Of a stretch of 64,000 nt of DNA, positions 54,366-64,000 are shown one piece after another; the first letter of the stretch is position 1; every line of letters starts with the position of its first letter. The stretch spans positions 43,707,065 to 43,771,064 of the forward strand of contig NC_085141.1 in NCBI RefSeq assembly GCF_024139115.2, given 5' to 3'. Made by a program: the position numbers and the translations under genes. The notes beneath the pieces were generated by a model that had not been told where the DNA came from, did no database searches, and was given only the letters and a program-made list of their open reading frames with translations. Source of the DNA: Armigeres subalbatus (lineage: Eukaryota > Arthropoda > Insecta > Diptera > Culicidae).

Positions 54366-54710
54366 TGAACTTGGAGTTTTCGAAAGGAAATTTTGGGTAC
54401 CATCTGTGGTGGGGTGCAGATGGGGGACGGTACGTGCATGAACCACGAATTGCATCAACTGTTGGGAGAACCATCCATCGTTCACAGCGCGAAAATCAGA
54501 CTACTGCGGTGGGCCGGACACATAGCCAGAATGTCAGACAGTAATCTGGTGAAAATGGTTCTCGACAACGATCCGATGACAACAAGAAGGCGAGGTGCGC
54601 AGCGAGCAAGGTGGATCGATCAGGTGGAAGACAATTTACGGACCCTCCACAGATTGCGTGATTGGTGACCTCCGGCCTTAGTATGAGAAAATAAATAAAA
54701 AATAAAATTG
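54366..54710 (+). pseudogene. 5'-truncated RTE family 1 scrap
   Basis: It matches the C-terminal region and tail of copies A and B: LGVFERK-like start, MNHELHQLLGEPSIVH, RWAGHIARMSDSN and RRRGAQRARWIDQVED, then CGGCCTTAGTATGAG and an AAATAAATAAAAAATAAA tail. Small internal deletions (about 10 bp near 54440, about 55 bp near 54668) and many substitutions make it older than copies A and B. No clear target duplication. Confidence 0.9.
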
Positions 54711-57330
54711 TTAACATTATGAATTCAGTGATAATTAGATCATATCGTTTTGAAATTATTGGATCCAAACCATGTTATCTGTGAACTCAGCCAAAATTAT
54801 AACATATTTAGTAACCATAATAGTTGATAATCAGGTAACAACATTTGTTTTCAATTTGTTATTTTCCTTTACTCGGGTAGCTCTTAAGCCATTTCTTTCC
54901 TCAATAATATCTTTTTAGTTCAATAATTATTTGAATTCCAGAAAACAGCTGTGTAAAAGCTTATGAATTCAATAAATCGCACTTGACGGAATATTTTTGG
55001 TCTGGTGCGTAGTTATATTATCTCAATCACATTCTTCTTGGTATTGCATTGGCTTTTACCAGTATTTTAGTTGGCTGTTAATTTGAGCCATTTCAAGACC
55101 TGAACCTGAACTGAACCATTGAGATAAATTTAAAATGTCTATATCCCAGGATCCTCCACATATATGCACGAAGATCCGTGCCACCAACCTTACTTTGAGT
55201 GATTCCTTTGAGAAAGATACCCGCCATATTTCCAATTCATCCTCGCTTATGCACACCATTCTCTACCACGTGCTGCTTTCCAACTGATGGTTCCTCACCA
55301 TAGAATTTGTCCATCAGTCGTTTAGACACTCATGAACACTCGCTTTCCATTTCGCCCGTGAACCTTGTTCAATGCGGATCGCCGCGCTTGCGCATCGCAA
55401 TCCACCTTTTTCCGACGAAAATTCATTCCAAACAAACCTGCCCCCACGTTTGCTGCTAAGCTCGTTATCGGAAGATCTTTATCTGCATCGCATCGTGAGA
55501 AAATCCGATTCTCGACTCATGCCAAAGCTGAAAGCTGCTCTTCTGTAGTAGGTGTCCAACGAAAGCCGCCAATACTTTGCTGCATTGTGGCTCATTGTGT
55601 GTGGGACTGCCCGTAGCGAGCAATTCATTGGGCTGGAAGTGCAAGCAATCGCCAAAAAGCCGAGCCATAGCAAAACAAACTCGGACCAACTGACGAACTG
55701 AGGAGGAAAACTGTGTCATCGGGATGACTGAGCTGGCACGGCTGGCTGGTTTTGCCTTTTGTTCGCCATCACAGCGAGTTTGTTTGTAATGCGGCGGTGG
55801 TGCAATGCTTTTATGCTGTGTCCTTTTGCTGAGGCGCGCGTTGGCGATGCAATTGATATTGCTTTGTCCGCGTCATGTCGCCTGATGACGACTGTGCGAT
55901 GACGATGACGGTGACAAGGAAAAACTGAGGAACAAGGGTTTTTCTTCCAACTTCGTCCATGTTGGACTGGATTTGGAAATAATCCGGCTTTATGTAACAT
56001 TGAAAATCGGACCGGATGGAGGGATTCAGTTGCAACCTAAGAAGCCAGAGCCGACTGGTCAAGTGGGATAAAATGTTCTGAAGTGGGGGGAGGATTTAAC
56101 GGACAAAAACATGCTTATGATAAGAAGATTAAATGTATTGGAGAAATATGTTTATTATGCATTGTACAGAGTTTAGTCTAGAGGGTCTCCAGTAATGTAA
56201 TTCAGTAATATTTTTATTCAATAATGTTTTAGTTAACAGTTGCTTTTTTGTGGGCAGACTGCAAGATCACTCCGAATGCGGTTTTTGTTTGCAAGCTCAA
56301 GGGACCTGTGTTACTTTACAATCGATTTAGTTCGTCGAATTCAAGCAATGTTTGTGTTACTGTATTTATGTTAATAAGTATGTGGGTAAGGAGAAGTAAA
56401 TATACGTTGTAGATCTTTGGACTGATTGAAACGTGTTGGCGAGGAGAGGGGTTTATACACGATGACAACATTTTTATTAAACTTTTGCAGCTTATCTATG
56501 CAAACGGTTTAATGTAAACTAGTTACATGGCAAGTAACTGAATATGTATTTCCACACACGTCTTCAAAAAATGTAAAAATAGACTAATTTGATATTTTTG
56601 CTTGAAAGCCCTTCTGCCAAATAAAATATGCAAATTTTTCCTAGACTGTAACCCGTGCCATGCCAAAAAATGTTTAACATGATGACTGAAGGCGAATTAA
56701 TTATTTACTTAGGGGAAGACAATAAATCTGCTTGACAATTTGTTTCGCACTTCGTTTCCGAGCGATTTTTGTTGTACTGGTGCTTTGAAGAAATGAGCAC
56801 GAAATGACTATTCTTACTGTGTTAACCTTCCTAGTGCATTGGGGTCCATTTCGACCCAAGCACACCCAAAACACCGCTGTAACTCTGTAACGCAACGAGA
56901 TAAAAATCTGAAAAATTCTGACTTTTCCTAACTTTCGGAAATAAGGATTCCCTGAGAAAATCAGCTTTCAGCGACATCTAGGAGAGGCGCCACAAAAAAG
57001 TCACACATTGTGCATTGGGGTCCATTTGGACCCAAGATTTCATCTCGATCACAAAAACTCAAATTTCAACCGATTTTCGATCTTTAGGCACCAAACGAAA
57101 GCTGTAGGTTCCAATAACAAGGCCACGGGGTGATTCATCCAAATTGACCACTCTAGTCCCCGGGGAACCTGTGCTAAAGAGGTACTGTTTGAGCTTTTCA
57201 ATTTGGCACCAAATTATCGAGTTTCGTGTTATGAAACATAAAATTGCTTGCAAATATGTGCTCTGATGATCCCAACTGTATTTGCTATATTGTATATGCC
57301 ATTTCTGGACAAATTTATCCCTCGAGCGGT
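54711..57330. other. Long stretch with no recognised gene
   Basis: 55260-56060 is richer in G and C and has overlapping open frames of 64-94 codons on both strands, none with a known domain; it might be old single-copy host sequence. At 56830-56860 and 57005-57035 a phrase GTGCATTGGGGTCCATTT occurs twice, the edge of an undefined repeat. Otherwise nothing is seen. Confidence 0.45.
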
Positions 57331-59650
57331 CATCGGAAAGCCCTCTGGAAGATCCGGAACTTCCGTAAAATTGGCCAATTCTAAAAGTTCATCCCAGAGC
57401 TTCGCAATTTTTTGATAACCATTCATTCTGGCAAATTGTGGGGGCTATCAATAGTTAAAGCCTTCTGTGACCTACAAATGTCCCAGGAACGGTCCTCCGG
57501 AATATCCGGAACATCCGTAAAACGGCCAATCCCAAAAGTTTATCCTAGAGCTCCGCGATTTGTTCGTAATGATTCATTCTGGGAAATTGTGGGTGCAATC
57601 AATAGTTAAAGCCCTCTGTGACCTACAAATGTTCCAGAAACGGTCCTCCGGAAGATCCGGAACATCCGTAAAACGGCCAATTCTAAAAGTTCATCCCAGA
57701 GCTCCGCGATTTTTTCGTAATTATTCATTATGGCAAATTGTGGGCGCAATCAATAGTTAAAGCCCTCTGTGACCTACAAATGTCCCAGAAACGGTCCTCC
57801 GGAAGATCCGGAACATCCGTAAAACGGCCAATTCCAAAAGTTTATCCTAGAGCTCCGCGATTTTTTTAAAACCATTCATTCTGGCGAATTGTGGGTGCAA
57901 TCAATAGGTTAAGTCTTCTGTGACCTCCAAATGTCCCAGAAACGTTCCTTCGGAAGATCCGGAACATCCGTAAAATTGGCCAATTCTAAAAGTTCATCCC
58001 AGAGCTTCGCGATTTTTGATAACCTTTCATTCTGGCAATTTGTGGGGGCAATCAATAGTTAAAGCCTTCTGTGACCCCTAAATGTGTCAGAAACGGTCCT
58101 CCGGAAGATCTGGAACATCCGTAGAACGGCCAATTCTAAAAGTTTATCCCAGAGCTTCGCGATTTTTTGATAACCATTCATTCTGGCAAATTGTGGGTGC
58201 AATAAACAGTTAATGTCTTCTGTGACTCCAAAATGTCCCAGAAACGGTCCTCCGGAAGATCCGGAACATCCGTAAAATGGCCAATTCCAAAAGTTCTTCC
58301 TAGAGTTTCGGGATTTTTTCAAAACCATTCATTCTGGAAAATTGTGGGTGCAATCAATAGTAAACGTCTTCTGTGACCCAGTGGTGGAAATCTGTGAACA
58401 TTGCTCACAAAACGAGAACTAGGCAATGCAAAATACTCGCGAACACTTGTTTTGCCTTTTTCTTGCCTACCTACTACTCGCAGAGAAAACAGAAAAACGA
58501 ACCCCGAAAAATGTTCGTGAAGCTTCGCGAGTCATTCGGGTTAATTTGCAAAATGTCATAAAATAACTTCGGAACATGTTTATCACGGATGTTCGAGGTG
58601 TTCGAGCAGGAATACCTTTGTTTATAGTTATTTTGTTTATCAGAAGTGAAATTTATCCATTGCATTCGAAATAACCACAAATATTCGCGACCGTGATTTT
58701 TATTCCCGAACAAAATACTGTCCTGCTTTTTGACTTTGCTCTGCCCGTACTCGCAAACACCAGAAAATTGCAGGCAGTAGGTTCGCGCGAGTGTGGCATT
58801 TTTTGTAGGCCCAATTACACTCTTTTCTTACTCGTGAAGCGAGTATTTCCACCACTGCTGTGACCTCCAAATGCCCCAGAAATGGTTCTTCGGGAGATCT
58901 GGAACATCCGTAAAATGGCCAATTCCAAAAGTTCATCCCAGAGATTCGTGATTTTTTCGTAAGCATCCATTCTGACAAATTGTACGTGCAATAAATAGTG
59001 AAAGTCTTCTAAATGTCTCAGAAACGGTCCTTCGGAAGATCTGGAACATCCGTAAAAATGGACAATTCCAAAAGTTCGTCCCAGAGCTTTGTATTTTTTT
59101 CATAATAATATATTCTGGCGAATTATGGATGCAATCAATAATGAAAATCTTCTGTGACCTCCAAAATGCCTCAAAAACGGTCCTCCAGAAGATCCGGAAC
59201 ATCCGTGAAAGTGGCCATTCCAAAAGTTCAACCCAGAACATAGCATTTTTTTCGTAACCATCCATTCTGGTGAATTGTGGGTGCAATCAATAGTGAAAGT
59301 CTTCTGTGGTCTACAAATGTCGTAGAAACAATCCTTCGGAAGATCTGAAACATCCGAAAAGTGAACAATTCCAAAACTCCAGCACAGTGATTTTTTTTCG
59401 TAGCCTTTCATTCTGGCATATTAATAGGGAAAGTCTTCTGTGACCTCCAAGTTCTTAAGAAACGGTCCTCCGTAAGATTCAGTTCATTCGTAAAAGTGCT
59501 CAATTTCAAAATAATATCTCAGAGCATCGCAATTTTTTCGTAATCACCTATCCTGGCGAATTGTGTTTGCAATCAATAATAAAAGTTTTCGGTACTGTAC
59601 GGTAATGGTACTCCGGAAGATCCGGAACATCCGTGAATGTGGCCAATTCG
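57331..59650 (+). repeat. Left satellite arm
   Basis: About 12 monomers, each with TCCCAGAAACGGTCCTCCGG, AAGATCCGGAACATCCGTAA, GGCCAATTCTAAAAGTTCAT and CATTCTGGCAAATTGTGGG. Divergence rises towards the centre. A hAT MITE interrupts at 58379-58857. Frames of 60-117 codons on the minus strand are translations of the repeat. Confidence 0.9.
58379..58857. mobile_element. 479-bp hAT-type MITE in the satellite
   Basis: The ends are CAGTGGTGGAAAT and its inverse. CTGTGACC is repeated at 58371-58378 and 58858-58865, and one copy belongs to the normal satellite monomer (TTCTGTGACCTCC), so the empty site is known. The CAGTGGTGG start is typical of hAT ends. No transposase. Confidence 0.9.
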
Positions 59651-60384
59651 AAAAAGAATTCACAGGGGAACTTCCGAACACTTAGTTGAGAATTTCTGGA
59701 GGAACTTCCGGAAGAAGTTCGGTGGAGCTCCCGGAGCAGCTCCCCGAGAAATTACTTGATAAACTTCTGGAGAGATTTGCGGAAGAACTCTCAGAGTTCT
59801 CATAAGAACTTCTAGAGGAATGCCTTTAGGAACTTTTCAAGGGATTACTTGATGAACTTCCGAAGGGATTACCGGAGGAAGTTCTTGAATAACTTCCAGA
59901 GGAGCTTCTGGAGAAGCTTCGGAGGAATTCAACGAGGAACGCCACCACGCCGCCGTCGCTGGCTAATGATGATCTGTTACGCTAACTGTTGGACTTGGCG
60001 TCTTTTACGGATGTTCCGGATTTTATGAAGGAATTTTTTGAGCTATCAGTGGAATGTCATTACTTGTCATCGGACGAGTTTGCACAATTCCATTTGATTC
60101 CATCAATTGATTTGATTCCACTATGTGTTTTGCAGATACGTATTTCAACCTTAACAGTAAGGCCGTCTTCAGTATCTCGTACTTGACTCGACTTTTATTT
60201 TTGTCATTGCATATCACGGAGGATTTTTGCTATTGATTACATTGACATAATTCACCCATATGAATGAAAGCGAAAATTAGCAAAGCTGTGTTATGAACTT
60301 TTGGAATTGACCATTTTCACTGATATTCCTGATCTCCCGGAGGACGCTTTTGTGGACATTTAGACGTCCTAGAAAACTCCAACT
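59651..60384. repeat. Centre of the inverted satellite pair
   Basis: 59651-59935 is a run of GGAACTTC/GGAAGTTC-type degenerate short repeats. From 59975 monomer pieces appear in the opposite orientation (TTTTACGGATGTTCCGGA), broken at 60060-60235 by foreign DNA that includes the GCAGATACGTATTTC motif. Confidence 0.6.
60133..60200 (+). repeat. Dispersed GCAGATACGTATTTC motif, second copy
   Basis: TTGCAGATACGTATTTCAAC, a short dyad, then CCGTCTTCAGTATCTCGTAC and TTGACTCGACTT parallel 30868-30948. The hairpin centre differs (CCTTAACAGTAAGG). Confidence 0.7.
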
Positions 60385-60385
60385 A

Positions 60386-61218
60386 AGGTAGACTGGGTTG
60401 ACTTGATCTTATTCTCTGATTTCCGACGTATCACAACCAAGAATAAATAAACATACGCGATTTCCACACAGACTCTCTAAAAATTATCGAAATTTAATTT
60501 TTACATACATTCTCGGCTACTTCGACATAAAACATTACTTTTAACCAACCACTGCTGAACAAATTACGCCGAATTTGGGCCTCTCAACCGAATGATGGCT
60601 TACAATCAACACTGCGAAACTATTGACTTAACAATTTCTCGGCATAACAACAGACAATATTTTCAAAGAACAAATATTTCAAATTCAGCAATATAAATTC
60701 AAAATCAAAATTATACATCACTTTACTAAAAAAAACAATTAAATAATCATATTATAGCATTACAAAAACAAACATGTATATGTATATGTGCTAGTTCACG
60801 TTGGTTGACGAAATAAAATAAATAAACTAATGGGGGATCAAGTGTCCTCATATTGAGGCAATAACTTCAAATCCAAATATTCTAAAACTTTGATGGAATG
60901 TTGACATTGTCATCAGTACAGATCATTAAGCATAGTTACGGCTTTGTGCTGTGAAAAAACGAAAGCATTTCGTCATTGTTATGAAAAGTTGTTCAAATTT
61001 TGCGTGGCCAATAAACAAATCCTTGGGAAAGTCAAAAACACACAAACCGGCCTGCAGAATGAATAAGGTTTGTCAATCCAGAAAACAACTCACCACATAC
61101 AGGTTATTTGTCTAGAGGATCTATACTTAAAAATACGCTAGAACAAAACTACTTTAGTTCTCGATAAAACAGGGGGTGATCAAGTCTCCCCGGGGATCAA
61201 GTCTCTCCACCTTCCCCT
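60386..61218. mobile_element. 833-bp TA-target TIR element in the satellite
   Basis: AGGTAGACTGGGTTGACTTG on the left and the inverse of GGGGAAGGTGGAGAGACTTG on the right are imperfect terminal repeats. TA flanks at 60384-60385 and 61219-61220, and excision restores the monomer phrase AACTATTGATTGCAC. Internal GGGGATCAAGTGTC/GGGGATCAAGTC copies resemble the ends. No protein. Confidence 0.75.
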
Positions 61219-62878
61219 ATTGATTGCACAATCACTTCTCCGCTATGGATGTTTTCGAAATAAAATGTGGAGCTCTGGGAGAAACTTCTAGAATTCATAC
61301 TTTTAGCGGATGTCCCAAATTTCCCGGAGAACCGGAGCCGTTAACAATGTGCATGTTAATGTCTGAAAAATCGAATGTGATTAACTTTTGGTAGGTCACA
61401 GAGGACTTTCACTATTTACTCCACATATAATTCACCATTACTACGTGCATGCTAACAAAAGTGCTCAAGTCTGGGATCAAATTTTAGGATTAACCTATTT
61501 TACGGATGTTTCGGGCTTCTTGAGGACCGTATTGTGGTCATTTCGGGCCACAATAGACTTTCACTATTGATTGCATAATCCATTCGATGATACGAATGTT
61601 TTGGATTTCCCGGAGGGCCGTTTGTGGCCATCTCAGAAGACTTAAACAATTTATTGCGTACACAATTTGCCCGTATGTATGGTTACAAATAAAATAGCAA
61701 TGCTCTGGAATGATTTTGTGGTATCTGCTCTCTTCGGGAGCATTTCCGGGTCGCAGAAGACTTGCACAATTGATTGCACAGGCGATTCGGTTATGAATAA
61801 ATTGCGAAGCTCTGAGATGTATTTTTGAAATTGGCCACTTTTACGTATGGTCCGGATCTTTCGGATGACCGTTTCGGGAGCTTTTTGGGATTACTGAAAA
61901 CTTTCACTACTGATTGCATCCATTATTCGTCAGGATGGATGATAACGAAATAATGCAAATCTCTGGTATTACCTTTTGGAAATGACCATTTTCACGGATG
62001 TACCAAAAAAATCCCGAAGTTCTGGGATTAACTTTTAGAAATGGCCATTTTACAGATATTCCGGATCTTCCGAAGGACCGTTCTGGGACATTTTGGGGTC
62101 ACAGAAGACTTTAACTGTTTGTTGCACCCACAATTTGCCAGAATGAATGGTTGTCAAAAAATCGCGAAGCTCTGGAATAAAATTTTGGAATTGGCCATTT
62201 TACGGATGTTCCGGATCTTCCGGAGAACCATTTCTGGGGTATTTGAAGGTCATAGAAGACATTCACTATTGATTGCACCCACAATTTGCCAGAATGAATG
62301 GTTACGAAAAAATCGTGGAGCTCTGGGATTAACTTTTAGAATTGACCACTTTAACGGATGTTCCGGATCTTCCGGAGGACTGTTTCTGGGACAATTAGGG
62401 GTCACAGAAGACTTTAACTGTTTGTTGCACCCACAATTTGTCAGAATGAATGGTTATCAAAAAATCGCTAAGTACTAGGATAAACTTTCGGATTTGGCTG
62501 TTCTACGGATGTTCCGGATCTTCCGGAGGACCGATTTCTGAGACATTTGGGGGCCACAGAAGGCTCTAACTATTGATTGCCCCCACAATCTGCCAGAATG
62601 GAAGGTTATCAAAAAATCGCGAAGCTCTGGGATGAACTCATGAGATGAACTCAAGAATGAATCATTACGAAAAAATCGCGGAGCTCTAGGATAAACTTTT
62701 GGGATTGGCCGTTTTACGGATGTTCCGGATCTTCCGGAGGACCGTTTCTGGGACATTTGTAGGTCACAGAAGGCTTTAACTATTGATAGCCCCCACAATT
62801 CGCCAGAATGAATGGTTATCAAAAAATTGCGAAGCTCTGGGATGAACTTTTAGAATTGGCCAATTTTACGGAAGTTCC
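61219..62878 (-). repeat. Right satellite arm
   Basis: About 11 monomers, the reverse complement of the left-arm unit (GGATGTTCCGGATCTTCCGG, AGGTCACAGAAGGCTTTAAC, GCCAGAATGAATGGTTA). The inner six are strongly diverged; the outer five are close to the outer left-arm monomers. A short partial duplication (GATGAACTCA twice) lies at 62632-62652. Confidence 0.9.
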
Positions 62879-63294
62879 TTGTTTATACTTTCGACAGACA
62901 TATGATTTCCATATGATTTTCGTATCACGCTGTACGCGTACAGTGACAAGATGACACACATATTTTCACATATTTTCTCGTTGCAAAACTCGATTTTTTC
63001 AGCACTCGTAGTATTTATCCAACTCGGCAAGCCTCGTTGGATAAACGTACAACTCGTGCTGAGAAAATCATCTTTTTGCAACTAGTTGCACAAACTACTA
63101 TTATGCGATCGAAATGCGATTGCAATATGCAATTGATAACAAAAAACCGAACCGAAAATAACTTTTAAATTTAACTTTAAAAATTGAGCAATTTACATGA
63201 GAAACTCACAAAAGAAATGTTCTTAACTTCTACATGAAAAACTTCGGAAATGTATGAAAAGTTCCTGTTGAGTTTCTGTTGAGTATTCTTCCAA
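62879..63294. other. Unrecognised DNA
   Basis: No gene or repeat was recognised. A short inverted phrase around 62990-63070 (CAACTCGGCAAGCCTCGTTG and GTTGCAAAACTCGATTTT) can form a hairpin. Confidence 0.4.
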
Positions 63295-63312
63295 ATTGAC
63301 AATTGTAGTAGA

Positions 63313-63767
63313 CGAGCTCGGTGGTCTAGTGGCTACCGTTTCTGTCTTATAAGCAGGAGGTCGTGAGTTCAATTCCAGGCTCGTCCCTTTCCTACTTTGT
63401 ATTTCTATCTTAGTTCATTCTGTGTTTCACGTTCTACCAAAACGATTCCTACTGTTATAACCTCCCCACACAATCCCAAAACCTGGCACCTATGAGATGT
63501 TGTAGAGTTCTCTGCATCTTTCTTAAGTAGGTGTCCAACTAACCATCCTTCCCCTTCCTAAGCATTCGCAAGGACGTGGCCAGGATAGATCTCGACTATT
63601 GGAGAGTGCATTGCTTCCATTTAAGAGATAGTGATTAGCTTTAAATCAATATCTGTGGTAACGGATGAAAGTGATGCTACCCTCATACAATAGTCTTGAC
63701 TTGTACCACCTACGAATTTGTGCGAATTGCTCAATGCTATCAATGCTAATGCTAATGCTAGAACATT
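63313..63767 (+). mobile_element. Intact tRNA-headed SINE (455 bp)
   Basis: ATTGACAATTGTAGTAGA is repeated at 63295-63312 and 63768-63785 (perfect 18-bp target duplication). The head starts CGAGCTCGGTGGTCTAGTGG (A-box-like), then GTGAGTTCAATTCCAGGC (B box). The 3' end is ATGCTAATGCTAATGCTAG rather than poly(A). It is like the Feilai-type tRNA-derived SINEs of Aedes, but the family name was not verified. It would be transcribed by RNA polymerase III and mobilised by a LINE. Confidence 0.85.
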
Positions 63768-63785
63768 ATTGACAATTGTAGTAGA

Positions 63786-64000
63786 GTGCGAAATTCACTG
63801 CTTCACAGTTTATCGGTAGTTCGTTCTATGCGCCGTCGGAACCGTGGTGTCGGTTTTCCGACTCTGTCACCGAATTGTATCGAATTCCTTGGCTTCCAAT
63901 GCACAGCAACTTCGATCTACTCGCTGGGCGTCTTAGCATCAAATTACACATTTTATATGAGGTTGGGGCCCTCCTTAGCCGTGGCGGTAAGATGCGCGGC
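63786..64000. other. Window edge, unrecognised
   Basis: No feature recognised in the last 215 bp. Confidence 0.4.

Larger units (their letters stand above)
57331..62878. repeat. Inverted pair of satellite arrays (about 151-bp monomers)
   Basis: Left-arm monomers run in one direction to about 59650 and right-arm monomers in the other from about 59975 to 62878. The outer right boundary is sharp: AATTGGCCAATTTTACGGAAGTTCC is followed by unrelated DNA, and the mirror sequence on the left is at 57357-57390. No matching target duplication was found, because the left boundary grades into more diverged monomer-like sequence. The design parallels the element at 36235-42348 but the monomer is different. 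Confidence 0.75.

Noticed and set aside
55260..56060. G+C-richer region with frames on both strands as a conserved gene
   Set aside because: Frames are short and overlapping with no domain; kept only as a remark in the interval entry.
59100..59411. Overlapping minus-strand frames of 103 and 117 codons with repeated PEWMVTK or FRIFRRT phrases
   Set aside because: They follow the 151-bp satellite period and are not proteins.

Overview
The window looks like intergenic or heterochromatic DNA from a mosquito, most like Aedes. It is AT-rich and packed with transposable elements: RTE-like and jockey-like LINEs, a gypsy-type errantivirus, tRNA-headed SINEs and many TA-, TTAA- and 8-bp-target MITEs. 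The organism is inferred from recognised repeat types; no species-specific host gene is visible. I found no credible host protein-coding gene, rRNA gene or functional tRNA gene. Almost every coding stretch is a broken piece of a mobile element.

Layout. (1) 1-3.5 kb: unrecognised DNA with one TIR element and a SINE fragment. (2) 3.5-26.1 kb: a decayed gypsy-type errantivirus (5' LTR, PBS, gag, protease, RT, RNase H, integrase, env remnant, PPT, partial 3' LTR). It is split by at least six insertions: an (ATC)n-tailed retroposon in gag; a 7 kb mosaic of inverted-repeat elements ending in a 242-bp MITE between gag and protease; a TTAA MITE in RNase H; an 865-bp TA-target element before integrase; and a jockey LINE before env that itself carries a complete 3.29 kb RTE-like LINE. 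(3) 28.26-44.54 kb: a second copy of the TA-target element, blown up to 16 kb by nested insertions. Inside it is a minus-strand RTE-like LINE (family 2), which holds a 5.8 kb CCAAGTA-ended element (itself holding a full RTE family 1 copy), a 6.1 kb fold-back element whose arms are tandem satellite, and a second 242-bp MITE. (4) 44.74-49.88 kb: a chimeric LINE joining the 5' part of family 1 to the rest of family 2, with a 1.57 kb TIR element in its 3' UTR. (5) 49.9-57.3 kb: a palindrome with a transposase-like reading frame in each arm, several MITEs, a SINE containing a hAT-type MITE, and a LINE scrap. (6) 57.3-62.9 kb: a second pair of inverted satellite arms (about 151-bp monomers) carrying a hAT MITE and a TA-target element. 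(7) 63.3-63.8 kb: an intact tRNA-headed SINE with an 18-bp target duplication.

Target-site duplications and the reconstructed empty sites allow much of the insertion order to be read. The most unusual objects are the satellite-armed fold-back element with Transib-like ends (36235-42348), the LINE-LINE chimera (44741-49883) and the palindrome whose exact centre took a MITE (50027-50523).
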